NCBI GenBank assembly: GCA_002483745.1
Contig: DLIM01000024.1
Location: 1 to 15,992 of the forward strand
Direction of reading: 5' to 3'
DNA length: 15,992 bases
Source: Caryophanales bacterium UBA7642
GTDB lineage: Bacteria > Bacillota_I > Bacilli_A > RFN20 > CAG-288
The notes below the pieces were generated by a model. The model had not been told where the DNA came from. It searched no databases and saw only the letters and a list, made by a program, of their open reading frames with translations. Both the position numbers and the translations under genes were made by a program. Each line of letters opens with the position of its first letter. The first letter of the stretch is position 1. Below are positions 1 to 6,521 of this stretch, one piece after another.

Positions 1-52
1 TTTTTCCAGCCTTTTAAGTGGAGGGAGTTCAAAAAAGAACAGGAGGTTTTTA

Positions 53-346
53 ATGACAGAAGAAAAAACGATGAAGGAATTAGAAGGAATGAAAGAAGAA
101 TTCACTAAAGAGGATTATCAACTCTTGGCAAGGGTCTTAGCTCCGGCAGTGTTGAAGGTCATCAATAGGCTTAATACACCAAAAAGAGAAAGAGATAGCC
201 GTGTTTCTGATGAAGATAGAACTTATAGGAGAGGTGGCGTTATTTCTTTTGGAAAAAGAAAAACAAAACTTGAGGATTACAAAAAGGAATTCGCTATCTA
301 TAATCCTATTCTAGTGAACGAAAGAACGACGCAACCAAGATGCTAA
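53..346 (+). CDS. Small hypothetical protein, 97 aa
   Basis: I do not recognise this protein. It is highly charged: the N-terminal third is acidic/basic helix-prone sequence (many E and K), residues about 20-41 form a more hydrophobic helix-like stretch (LLARVLAPAVLKVINRL), and the remainder is basic and polar with no membrane segment or cysteine pair. The start is chosen on a perfect AGGAGG at 41-46, six bases before the ATG. The frame is open back to the window edge, so a longer form is possible, but the ribosome site argues against it. In another frame a TAA at 15-17 could end an upstream gene. The stop overlaps a short downstream ATG at 340. It lies about 80 bp from the inserted IS110 element, and whether it belongs to another mobile element cannot be told from here. 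Confidence 0.6.
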   Translation: MTEEKTMKELEGMKEEFTKEDYQLLARVLAPAVLKVINRLNTPKRERDSRVSDEDRTYRRGGVISFGKRKTKLEDYKKEFAIYNPILVNERTTQPRC

Positions 347-426
347 AAGACATTTTTGGGCCCAAAAAAGGTAACGTAGATAATGGAAAAGTCAATGATT
401 TGATAAAAACAATCATCTTCTCATAG
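340..426 (+). CDS. Doubtful short ORF, 28 codons
   Basis: This ATG overlaps the stop of the preceding gene (ATGCTAA), an arrangement that could allow coupled translation. There is no Shine-Dalgarno sequence of its own. The peptide is basic with a hydrophobic end and matches nothing I recognise. Its TAG at 424-426 falls just before the likely IS110 end, so the ORF appears naturally short rather than cut by the insertion. It could equally be chance. Confidence 0.2.
   Translation: MLKDIFGPKKGNVDNGKVNDLIKTIIFS
353..368. repeat. Perfect 16-bp palindrome
   Basis: The sequence TTTTTGGGCCCAAAAA reads identically on both strands with no spacer. It begins 7 bp after the stop of the 97-aa gene. With no loop it is a poor RNA hairpin, though the central bases could open to form one. 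It could be a weak bidirectional terminator or a dimeric protein-binding site. Confidence 0.5.
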
Positions 427-441
427 GCAACATAAAACACA

Positions 442-461
442 TCCGTTCCCATGGGAACGGA
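442..461. repeat. Perfect 20-bp palindrome near IS end
   Basis: The sequence TCCGTTCCCATGGGAACGGA is a perfect spacerless palindrome. It lies 38 bp beyond the transposase stop, close to the inferred 3' end of the IS. Part of it (GGGAACGG) recurs at 1892-1899 inside the candidate guide RNA. It could be a transcription end structure or a site used by the recombinase; no U-run follows it on the minus strand. Confidence 0.6.
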
Positions 462-499
462 AACGCCGGTATGGCTAAAACAGGGAACAGATCCTATAA

Positions 500-1831
500 T
501 TACCTTGATGGATCAAAATCCGTCTCGTTAATGCAGATGGCGCGCATGACCGTCAATATCTTGTGCGCAACTGCTATCAGGGCCTGTGTCCTCGCCAGGG
601 CAGGCCTTTTATTGTTGCCTTCTGTCAGCCTTGCATAGAATCTTCGGAAGACATTGTCTTTTGAGCACGATACTGCCGCCTGGGCCGCCAAGTACAAGAC
701 CGTTCTGGCTTTGGTGTTTCCCTTGTGGCTTATCTGATGGTGGAGACCGGTTTCGGTGCCTGATGCCTTCGTCAGCGGCACTATCCCCAGATATGACTCG
801 AGAGCCCCAGATTTCTTGAACCGCTTGAGGTCTCCGCATGCCGCGGTTATGGTTGAGGCGACAATCGGTCCAACCCCAGGAATTGTCTGAATCCTCTTGT
901 ATTTGCTGGTATTCGATGATGCCGAAAACAGCTTTGATTCGATTTCGTTCAGCTCATCAATCGATCTTGCAAGCGAAGAGCAGATATACGAAAGGCTGCT
1001 CACCTCTGTCGCTCCTGACGAAACGCCTGAATAGCAGTCTTCCAGGTAGGATAGTATTTTCTCGGCCATGTCAGAAGCATATTCTGGTCCGTGTATCCGG
1101 TCGTTCTTCATTATTGCCTTCGAAAGCCTCTTCTGGCTTGGAATCAGGTCTGGATGAGGATACTGCGAAATCGTAAGCGGAAAAGCCTTCGAATATAGGA
1201 AAAGGCCGGAAATCCGATCAAGTCTAGGAAAGACAAGGTCCAGATAGTTCCGAAAAGTCTGCTTCAGCCTCTTTGCAAGACAAATCTGAGTTGCCCTCAG
1301 CGCGTTGAGAGCCTGAATCTTAGACATCTCATCGCTGTCTTTCGCCTTGTCTTCTATGGAATGCTCGAAGTATGAGACGGCTATATAGCGGCAGTCGACA
1401 TTGTCGTTCTTCGCCGCCTTCACGGATTCGTTTTCCCTCGTCTTGTTTGACATAGTGGGAGGAACCATGGCATAGCGGAATCCATGCTCCTGGCAGTAAT
1501 GCTCGACTGGCTTCGAATAGCACCCGGTGAATTCCATTACCACAACGGGATCCTCACCGTCGTTCCTTGCCTTTATTATCTCGTCCCTCATCTGTGAAAT
1601 GGTATCTAAGCCAGATTTAGTGAAAAGGAATCTTCTAGTCCTAAGTTTCTTCTTACCTGAGACAATGTCCTCTGCGTTGACGACGCTAAGGGCGTGTGCC
1701 TCCCCTTTGCTCACATCAAGCGATATAAGCGGAGGAGGCGACTTCGGGTCTCTTATTATCGTGAGCCCCTCTCTTTCCATGCAGCCATTCTTATCGGTGG
1801 CCGGATAGCCGTTCCAATCTCCGCAAACCAT
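500..1831 (-). CDS. IS110-family transposase (DEDD recombinase)
   Basis: This is the recombinase that excises and inserts the element, working in known IS110 members with an RNA encoded in the element's non-coding end. The N-terminal RuvC-like domain carries D39 in the LDVSKG motif, E100 in VVMEFTGCY and the D143/D146 pair in KNDNVD, which together form the DEDD set. The C-terminal Transposase_20 domain starts near residue 315 with IQTIPGVGPIVAS and carries the conserved SHKGN segment, where S368 is the likely nucleophilic serine. The full 443 aa look intact. No clear Shine-Dalgarno precedes the ATG at 1831 or the alternative Met18, so the start is uncertain. Met18 would still leave the catalytic domain whole. 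Codon usage is richer in G/C at third positions than that of neighbouring genes. The gene is expected to be active unless silenced. Confidence 0.95.
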   Translation of the reverse strand: MVCGDWNGYPATDKNGCMEREGLTIIRDPKSPPPLISLDVSKGEAHALSVVNAEDIVSGKKKLRTRRFLFTKSGLDTISQMRDEIIKARNDGEDPVVVMEFTGCYSKPVEHYCQEHGFRYAMVPPTMSNKTRENESVKAAKNDNVDCRYIAVSYFEHSIEDKAKDSDEMSKIQALNALRATQICLAKRLKQTFRNYLDLVFPRLDRISGLFLYSKAFPLTISQYPHPDLIPSQKRLSKAIMKNDRIHGPEYASDMAEKILSYLEDCYSGVSSGATEVSSLSYICSSLARSIDELNEIESKLFSASSNTSKYKRIQTIPGVGPIVASTITAACGDLKRFKKSGALESYLGIVPLTKASGTETGLHHQISHKGNTKARTVLYLAAQAAVSCSKDNVFRRFYARLTEGNNKRPALARTQALIAVAHKILTVMRAICINETDFDPSR

Positions 1832-1852
1832 GTTTAAAGATTATCCAGGGTA

Positions 1853-1895
1853 CAAAAAAGTCCCTTGCTAGATTAACCGGATTCAAACGAAGGGA
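1853..1895 (-). terminator. Terminator-like hairpin ending the IS non-coding RNA
   Basis: Read on the minus strand, UCCCUU (1895-1890) pairs with AAGGGA (1866-1861), and C plus six U follows at 1860-1854. The loop is long (23 nt) and contains CCGG. It lies 22 bp before the transposase ATG, so it could end the non-coding RNA and lower read-through into the transposase. Confidence 0.5.
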
Positions 1896-2010
1896 ACGGC
1901 TGATGACACGTTGCATTTACGACGTGGAAGAACCCGTCTTACAGGATAGCGTCATACAGCCGTCGCCTGCAGAGGCTGCAATGCTCCGCAGGGTGTAGGC
2001 GATGCCTTCC
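1853..2010 (-). ncRNA. Candidate IS110 bridge RNA
   Basis: On the minus strand this segment can fold strongly. The outer stem pairs 1964-1949 with 1909-1895 (15 pairs including G-U, with one bulged U at 1956). It encloses an internal loop of 10 nt (1948-1939) facing 11 nt (1920-1910), capped by a 6-bp hairpin (1938-1933 with 1927-1921, bulged A at 1925). A 5' stem pairs 2002-1997 with 1968-1963, competing with the last two pairs of the long stem. A terminator-like hairpin follows at 1895-1854. A stem with a two-sided internal loop lying 5' of the recombinase gene is the architecture known for bridge RNAs of the IS110 group. The 5' end of the RNA is not determined, and I have run no folding program or covariance search. 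Confidence 0.5.
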
Positions 2011-2031
2011 GATATGGGAAATATTTTGGCC

Positions 2032-2049
2032 GACACCCCTAGGGGTGTC
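2032..2049. repeat. Perfect 18-bp palindrome near IS end
   Basis: The sequence GACACCCCTAGGGGTGTC is a perfect spacerless palindrome just inside the inferred 5' end of the IS110 element. It mirrors the position of the 20-bp palindrome at the other end. Its central TAG supplies, on the minus strand, the stop of the small ORF entering from the flank. Confidence 0.6.
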
Positions 2050-2155
2050 CTCCTTGTCTCCCATCCATAAGATAGAAGATAAAGCCTACAAAACCAATAT
2101 AAATCTTGATAAGGGGAGAATCTGTTTTTTGCACATCTAAATCCGTTTTATCCAT
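2039..2155 (-). CDS. Small membrane ORF altered by the IS insertion
   Basis: This 38-codon ORF starts at 2155 behind AAAGGA. It has a charged N-terminus (MDKTDLDVQK) and then one hydrophobic segment (IKIYIGFVGFIFYL). Its last residues run into the IS and stop in the 18-bp palindrome. If the two IS flanks are rejoined at the shared TTATG (left flank minus strand about 440-430, right flank about 2070-2066), the frame becomes a 35-residue peptide that ends MLPMRR and then TGA. The original may thus have been a one-helix membrane peptide whose tail was replaced by the insertion. An upstream in-frame Met at 2230 gives a longer version without a ribosome site. The function is unknown, and chance coding remains possible. 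Confidence 0.3.
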   Translation of the reverse strand: MDKTDLDVQKTDSPLIKIYIGFVGFIFYLMDGRQGGHP

Positions 2156-2339
2156 AATTGTTTTCCTTTTGCTAGAATAAGACACTTCTAGACTAATATC
2201 ATAAATTTTAAAGAATGGTAAGCAAAGCAAAAAATATTAGTTTTTTGGATTTAAATCTAGGAATTATTTTTCAGATACTGATATTATCTTATTGCTTATA
2301 GCTAGTAAGGATTATATTTTTAGAAGGAGACATTAATAT

Positions 2340-2573
2340 ATGAAACCAAAATCGATAAAGATTATCTCTGTAATTTCTTTTTGCTTGTCACTTGTTTGTC
2401 TTGTAATTGGTGCTTCTTTTCATGGGTATAGAATGAATCCCGAAGATGTAACAAAATACAGTATCGGTGTTAATATGGGTATCATAATGATCTCCTTGTT
2501 TGCTTTCTTTCTTATCATTGGGGTAATTACAATTATTATCTATAAGAAGAAAACCAAAAACTTTAAAAAATAA
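2340..2573 (+). CDS. Small two-helix membrane protein, 77 aa
   Basis: I do not recognise a family. The protein has a lysine-rich start (MKPKSIK), a first hydrophobic helix at about residues 8-26, a short external loop containing YRMNPEDV, a second helix at about 44-67 and a Lys-rich cytoplasmic tail (KKKTKNFKK). This suggests an N-in/C-in membrane protein. AAGGAG at 2324-2329 precedes the ATG by 10 bases and supports the start. It is followed by a separate promoter, so it is probably transcribed alone. Similar short proteins are often annotated as hypothetical or DUF membrane proteins; none can be named here. Confidence 0.65.
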   Translation: MKPKSIKIISVISFCLSLVCLVIGASFHGYRMNPEDVTKYSIGVNMGIIMISLFAFFLIIGVITIIIYKKKTKNFKK

Positions 2574-2599
2574 GATTGGAATTAATGCAGCCATTTCTT

Positions 2600-2628
2600 T
2601 TGACTAAATATTCTTTTTTCATTACACT
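2600..2628 (+). promoter_or_regulatory. Promoter for the NifX-like operon
   Basis: TTGACT (2600-2605) and TACACT (2623-2628) are separated by 17 bp. The expected start of transcription is near 2635, just before the AGGAG ribosome site and the ATG at 2654. An overlapping TATACT at 2628-2633 would need a 22-bp spacer and is less likely. Confidence 0.55.
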
Positions 2629-2653
2629 ATACTCACTTTAGGAGAAACAAAAA

Positions 2654-3022
2654 ATGATTATTGCATTACCTTATGAAAATGAAGAAGTCTTCCAGCATTT
2701 TGGAAAATCAGAGAACTTTGTTTTTTATACAATTGAAAACAAAAAAGTCTTAGATAAAAAGGTTGTAAATACTAACGGACAAGGTCATGGAGCTTTAGTA
2801 GGCTTCTTAGAAGAGAATAAGGCTAATGTATTAATTTGTGGTGGTATTGGCCAAGGAGCTATTGAGTTCCTTAGTCAGACCGGAATTGAAGTTTTTGCTG
2901 GCAACATTGGTAAATGTGATGAGCTAGTTAATCAGTATTTAGAAGGAAAACTTCTTAAAAACGATGATGTCTGCTGCTGTCATTCTGACTCTGATGGCAG
3001 CGGAGAACATCATTGCCATTAA
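2654..3022 (+). CDS. NifX/NifB-type dinitrogenase iron-molybdenum cofactor family protein
   Basis: This single-domain protein of 122 aa belongs to the Nitro_FeMo-Co family. Members bind or carry metal-sulfur clusters, and many occur in organisms that do not fix nitrogen. The fold is seen in the opening MIIALPYENEEVFQHFGKSENFVFYT (quoted in part: VFQHFGKSENF), the central GHGALVGFLEENKANVLICGG followed by IGQGAIEFL, and the GIEVFAGNIGKCDELVNQYLEG end. After about residue 105 comes a tail rich in metal ligands, CCCHSDSDG then EHHCH, with four Cys and four His. It opens an operon with a methyltransferase 36 bp downstream. AGGAG 9-10 bases before the ATG fixes the start. No nif genes are nearby, so nitrogen fixation is not implied. 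The substrate or partner is unknown. Confidence 0.9.
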   Translation: MIIALPYENEEVFQHFGKSENFVFYTIENKKVLDKKVVNTNGQGHGALVGFLEENKANVLICGGIGQGAIEFLSQTGIEVFAGNIGKCDELVNQYLEGKLLKNDDVCCCHSDSDGSGEHHCH

Positions 3023-3024
3023 TC

Positions 3025-3052
3025 AGGCTTCACTAGTAAACTAGATAAGCCT
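3025..3052 (+). promoter_or_regulatory. Intercistronic hairpin
   Basis: AGGCTT (3025-3030) pairs with AAGCCT (3047-3052), and an inner CTAG/CTAG stem encloses a TAAA loop. It fills the whole gap between the NifX-like gene and the methyltransferase, ending 6 bp before the ATG at 3059. No U-run follows, so it is not a typical terminator. It may stabilise the upstream message or control initiation of the downstream gene, which lacks a Shine-Dalgarno sequence. Confidence 0.45.
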
Positions 3053-3058
3053 TCAATT

Positions 3059-3649
3059 ATGAGCAACAATAAAGAGATGAAAGACTTTTTTGATTCCTGT
3101 GCGCCAACTTGGGATCAAAATGAAGAAGAAAGCGAGAAAGATATTTCTTTGTTTTTAAAGAAATATCTTCCTGTTTATAAAGGCTCTAAAGTTCTTGATA
3201 TTGCTTGCGGTACTGGAATTATTACGAAGAAACTATTTGATTTGTCGCAAGTAGATGTTGATGCTATTGATTTATCTAGTAAGATGATTGATATTGCCAA
3301 GAAAAAGTATTTCAACTATAAGCAACTTCATTTTTATAATCAAGATTTCGTATCTTTTTCTAATACTGGATATGATTTTGAAGTGATGTTTAATGCTTAT
3401 CCACATTTTATTGATAGGGGAAAATTAAAAAGTACTTTAGTAAGGACTCTTAAGCCTAATGGCATCTTTGCTATTCTTCATAATTGCTCAAGGAAGGATT
3501 TAGTATCTTGTCATTCAGGAGTCTCTTCTAATATTTCTAGGAATTTGCTTCCTGTTGATGAGGAGGCTTCTTTCTATTTGGATCTTTTTTCTTTAGTTAT
3601 GGCTGATGAAGGCCTTGACCATTATTGTATTTTGCTGAAAAAGAAATAA
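3059..3649 (+). CDS. Class I SAM-dependent methyltransferase
   Basis: The protein has 196 aa and the Rossmann methyltransferase fold. Motif I is VLDIACGTGI (residues 45-54). The acidic end of strand 2 is VDAIDLSSKMIDIAKKK, a motif II/III region is HFYNQDFVSF, and the motif around LVRTLKPNGIFAILH is the usual strand 5 region. The opening MKDFFDSCAPTWD resembles small methyltransferases of the ubiE/type 11 group. The substrate cannot be told. The ATG at 3059 has no Shine-Dalgarno sequence because a hairpin occupies that place. Met7 at 3077 matches the family's usual opening but also lacks a properly spaced site. Expression probably depends on coupling to, or shared transcription with, the NifX-like gene. 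Neighbours suggest no obvious pathway. Confidence 0.88.
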   Translation: MSNNKEMKDFFDSCAPTWDQNEEESEKDISLFLKKYLPVYKGSKVLDIACGTGIITKKLFDLSQVDVDAIDLSSKMIDIAKKKYFNYKQLHFYNQDFVSFSNTGYDFEVMFNAYPHFIDRGKLKSTLVRTLKPNGIFAILHNCSRKDLVSCHSGVSSNISRNLLPVDEEASFYLDLFSLVMADEGLDHYCILLKKK

Positions 3650-3717
3650 GTTTTTTACTCCTTGAATTTATGACAGTTGTAAAATAATTATACTGTTTAA
3701 ATGCTAAAGGAGAAATT

Positions 3718-4635
3718 ATGGCTTGGTATTGTATCTTACTTATTGTCCTAGGTTCGATTTTAGTTTTGCTTTTATTGACTATTTATTTTATATCCTTGTT
3801 TGCTGCTAAATTTATTGCTCACCCCCATCGATTCTCGGTTCAAGAATGTAAAGAATACAACCATAAGATGAAATACGATCTTGGTACTGAGGTTCTTAAA
3901 AGGAATCCTCTTTCTTTTACCTTGCCGGATGGCTATTTGATTCATGCCGACTATAACTTAGTTACCGGTTCAAAGAAATTCGTTATTCTTGCTCATGGAT
4001 TCGGCTCTTCAAGAGAAGGAGCGCTTAGGTATTCTTTAATTTTTGAGCAGTTGGGCTTTTCAACAGTTATTTTTGATGAACGAAGCCATGGAGACAATAT
4101 CCATAAAGATGTAACCATGGGTGTTAAGGAATGCCACGACCTGGTTGAGATTATTGATAAAGTTTATCAGAAGTTTGGAAATGATATTTGTTTAGGTCTT
4201 CAAGGAGTATCTATGGGTGCTGCTACAGTTTTGATGTCTACTCGATACCAGCAGTGAGTAAAGTTCATTGTTTCTGATTGTTCATATGCTACCTTAAAGG
4301 AAGTAATTGCTGATGATTTAACTAAGTATCACCTCAGCAAGAAAATCTTCCTTCATACGATTGATTTCCCTCTGAAATTCTTTAATCATTTCAGTTTCAA
4401 TGATTCTCGTCCTATTGATGCCATGAAAGAAAATAAAGTTCCTATTCTTTTCATTCATGGTGGCATTGATGGTTTTATTCACCCAGTTCAGGCTCAAGAA
4501 TTATACGATGCTTGTACTGCTAAGAAAAAATTGGTTTTAGTTGAAGGAGCCAATCATGCTGCTTCTATTACAGTAAATAGAGATCTATATTTTAATTCTG
4601 TGAAGGAATTTTTAACTGAAATAGGGGTACTTTAA
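3718..4635 (+). pseudogene. Membrane-anchored alpha/beta hydrolase interrupted by in-frame TGA
   Basis: The reading frame runs through 305 sense positions, broken only by TGA at 4255-4257 (codon 180). Residues about 5-30 form one membrane helix. The hydrolase domain follows: oxyanion-side HGFGSS, then DERSHGDN, the nucleophile elbow GVSMG with S165, and, after the TGA, D251 in GGIDGF and H280 in GANHAA. The catalytic triad is thus complete only if the TGA is passed. The whole resembles YqkD-like S33-type hydrolases of about 300 aa that act on unknown esters or peptides at the membrane. AAAGGAG precedes the ATG. Protein sequence on both sides of the TGA (TRYQQ and VKFIVSDCSY) is normal for the family, so one base change from CGA or AGA (Arg) is the simplest cause. 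Sequencing error or read-through are alternatives. An independent start at 4423 would lack the nucleophile and is not credible. Confidence 0.85.
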
Positions 4636-4636
4636 A

Positions 4637-6064
4637 ATGAGCGAATTAATTAGAGAACCTAATAAGAAAGAAGAGGCGAAAAATATTAAGATAAAGTCAA
4701 CTTCATCTGAAAAGCTCTTTTATGGTTTAGGGAATATGGGTGGCTATATTCTTTGGGCATTTATAGGAACTTATGTGACTATATATGTTACGGACTGCTT
4801 GCAGCCTGGTGATCAATTAATTAGTGTTTTGGCAACCGTTATTTTAGCTTGCCGTATCTTTGATGGGTTAAGCGATATTCTTATGGGTATTGTTATTGAG
4901 AAGACTAATTCACCAATCGGTAAAGCTAGACTTTGGTATGGAATCAGTATTATTCCAATGACTGTTGTTTTCTTTTTTGTTTTCTTTGTCTCTGGATTAG
5001 ATAAGAATTCTGCAATTGTGGTTATTTCAATTCTGTATTTTCTCTTTACTGTTATTTTTTATACGATGAACAATGTTGCTTTCAATGCGATGCTTCCAAG
5101 AATCAGCGATGATCAATATGATCAAAGCAATGCTTGCACTATCAATTCAGTCTTTACTAGTGTTGGCTCCTTAGTTTCAGCTTTTGCTGTTACGATTCTT
5201 AATGCTCTTGGCGGAATTAGCCAACAGCAGTCTTGGACTTTGTTTGCTCTTATTTTGGTTTCTATTTCTTTAGCTGGGCAGATTCCTTGTTTCTTTAAAG
5301 TGAAAGAAAAGAAAGAAATTCAGGCTAAATCTAATGAGAAGAGAGAAAAAGGTGATTTGAAGAAAGGACTTAAATCATTATTGAAGACTCCTTACTTCTA
5401 TATTGCTGTTTCGATGTTTGCCATTAATTATTTTATTAGTCTATCTGTTACCAGTATTGGTAAATACTATGCTGAATGTGTTTTAGGAAATGTTAATTAC
5501 TTCTCCTGGTTTGGTTCTATTCCGATGATTACTATGGCTCTTGGTTTGCTATTGACTCCTCTATTAGTTAAGAAGATCAGCAAGAAGACTACTTTGATTG
5601 CTGCCATCAGTTGTGTCTTGCTAGGAAACATTATTGGTTCCTGTTTCCCCTATTCATTTCCGGCAGCTTTTACTGGTGTCATGATTAAAGGCTTAGGATC
5701 TGCAGTAGTAATGTCACAATTATTCACTTTAGCTCCAGATATTGTGAGATATATTGATCTTAAGGATGGAGTTAGAGTTGAAGACTTAGCAGCCAGTGCT
5801 AATAGCTTTGGCTGTAAGATTGGTTCAGGATTTGGTTCAGCTGTTGTTCTCTGGGCAATTGCTGGATGTGGATATGCTCCAGAATCATCTTCTTGGAGTA
5901 ATAGTGTTATCTATACTTGCATTACTTTATATTGGTGGGTACCAGTTGTACTTAGTGAAGTTCTTCTATTATTAGCTTGTTTATGGAACGTCAATAAGAA
6001 ATCAAATTTGCTTGAGAAAGCCAAGAAAGAAAAAGAAGTATCTAGTGATTTAGGGAACAAATAG
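4637..6064 (+). CDS. GPH-family sugar:cation symporter (MelB/YicJ-like)
   Basis: This is an MFS transporter of 475 aa with about 12 membrane helices. The GPH-family hallmarks are LFYGLGNMGGYILW near the start and RIFDGLSDILMG (D76 and D80, matching the cation-site aspartates of MelB), followed by the loop EKTNSPIGKARLW. The substrate in this family is usually a glycoside, pentoside or hexuronide taken up with Na+ or H+; it cannot be narrowed here. A charged central loop (residues about 215-245, KEKKEIQAKSNEKREKGD) separates the two halves. The start lies one base after the hydrolase stop, so translation is probably coupled. Premature ending at the upstream TGA could lower its synthesis. The 158 bp that follow show no convincing terminator. 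Confidence 0.9.
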   Translation: MSELIREPNKKEEAKNIKIKSTSSEKLFYGLGNMGGYILWAFIGTYVTIYVTDCLQPGDQLISVLATVILACRIFDGLSDILMGIVIEKTNSPIGKARLWYGISIIPMTVVFFFVFFVSGLDKNSAIVVISILYFLFTVIFYTMNNVAFNAMLPRISDDQYDQSNACTINSVFTSVGSLVSAFAVTILNALGGISQQQSWTLFALILVSISLAGQIPCFFKVKEKKEIQAKSNEKREKGDLKKGLKSLLKTPYFYIAVSMFAINYFISLSVTSIGKYYAECVLGNVNYFSWFGSIPMITMALGLLLTPLLVKKISKKTTLIAAISCVLLGNIIGSCFPYSFPAAFTGVMIKGLGSAVVMSQLFTLAPDIVRYIDLKDGVRVEDLAASANSFGCKIGSGFGSAVVLWAIAGCGYAPESSSWSNSVIYTCITLYWWVPVVLSEVLLLLACLWNVNKKSNLLEKAKKEKEVSSDLGNK

Positions 6065-6222
6065 GTTTGCTTTTTAGTTTTCTTATTAGAGTTGGAAAAG
6101 GCTAAAGTGTCAAGAAAACAATAATTTTTTATATAAAAAAGCAGTTTTTTATGTTTATTTCTATCCAAAGAAAATACATTTGTTGTAATATAAAATAAAT
6201 GGAATTATAGGAGGCAATTTCT

Positions 6223-6432
6223 ATGGCAGAAAATGCAAAGACTTATCATGTTTCTAAAAGAAATGATGGCATGTGGCAAGTAAAGTATGCTGGCGGAGAA
6301 AAAGCTATTAAACTTTTTAAGACGAAGGACGAAGCTATGGAATACACTAAGAAGATGGCTGTCAATCAGGATAGAGCTATTATTGTCCACGCTTCAAAAG
6401 GTAAGTTTAAGGGAAAGATGAGAAAGGATTAA
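6223..6432 (+). CDS. DUF2188 domain protein, 69 aa
   Basis: The small basic protein matches the DUF2188 pattern: TYHVSKRNDGMWQVKYAGGEK (read as TYHV, then a D-G-W turn), a K-A-x-K-x-F strand, then the helix TKDEAMEYTKKMAVNQ and a final IVHASKGKFKGK strand. Members are widespread small proteins of unknown function, sometimes near phage or stress genes. A perfect AGGAGG at 6209-6214, nine bases before the ATG, suggests high translation. It stands alone: 158 bp separate it from the transporter and a terminator follows its stop, so it is probably monocistronic. A distinct promoter upstream could not be picked with confidence in the very AT-rich gap. Confidence 0.85.
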   Translation: MAENAKTYHVSKRNDGMWQVKYAGGEKAIKLFKTKDEAMEYTKKMAVNQDRAIIVHASKGKFKGKMRKD

Positions 6433-6456
6433 TTATCTTTTCTTTCACTAATTATT

Positions 6457-6483
6457 AAGCACCGGTTTTGGTGCTTTTTGTTT
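6457..6483 (+). terminator. Intrinsic terminator after DUF2188 gene
   Basis: The stem AAGCACC (6457-6463) with GGTGCTT (6470-6476) encloses a GGTTTT loop and runs into TTTGTTT. It lies 24 bp after the stop and isolates the small gene from sbcD. Confidence 0.85.
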
Positions 6484-6521
6484 AAGTACAAAAAAAATTA
6501 GAAATTTGTCTTGAGGGACTA

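Larger units (their letters stand above)
427..2066 (-). mobile_element. IS110-family insertion sequence (ends approximate)
   Basis: This is one element of about 1.6 kb with a single DEDD-type transposase gene on the minus strand, about 70 bp of non-coding DNA beyond its stop and about 230 bp of structured non-coding DNA before its start. It is visibly richer in G+C than both flanks, which suggests arrival from another host. As usual for IS110, I see no terminal inverted repeats and no convincing target duplication. The ends are inferred from the composition change and from short matches between the candidate guide RNA loop and the flanks (GCAAC at 427-431, CTATC on the minus strand at 2075-2071). 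Each end could be off by tens of bases. A long non-coding region 5' of the gene fits the IS110 group rather than the IS1111 group. Confidence 0.8.

Noticed and set aside
2..52. Upstream extension of the first gene to the window edge
   Set aside because: The frame is open, but a perfect AGGAGG six bases before ATG 53 makes the internal start more likely.
586..1808. Several plus-strand and minus-strand ORFs overlapping the IS110 transposase
   Set aside because: They are antisense or out-of-frame shadows of a clear 443-aa transposase and have no ribosome sites or family features.
4255..4257. UGA read as Trp (mycoplasma-type code 4)
   Set aside because: About twenty Trp codons in the window are all TGG and only this one internal TGA occurs; AT-rich code-4 genomes use TGA for most Trp. 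Trp is also not expected at this place in the hydrolase.
4255..4300. Selenocysteine insertion at the UGA
   Set aside because: No convincing SECIS-like hairpin directly after the UGA, and the position is not a catalytic or Cys position of the family.
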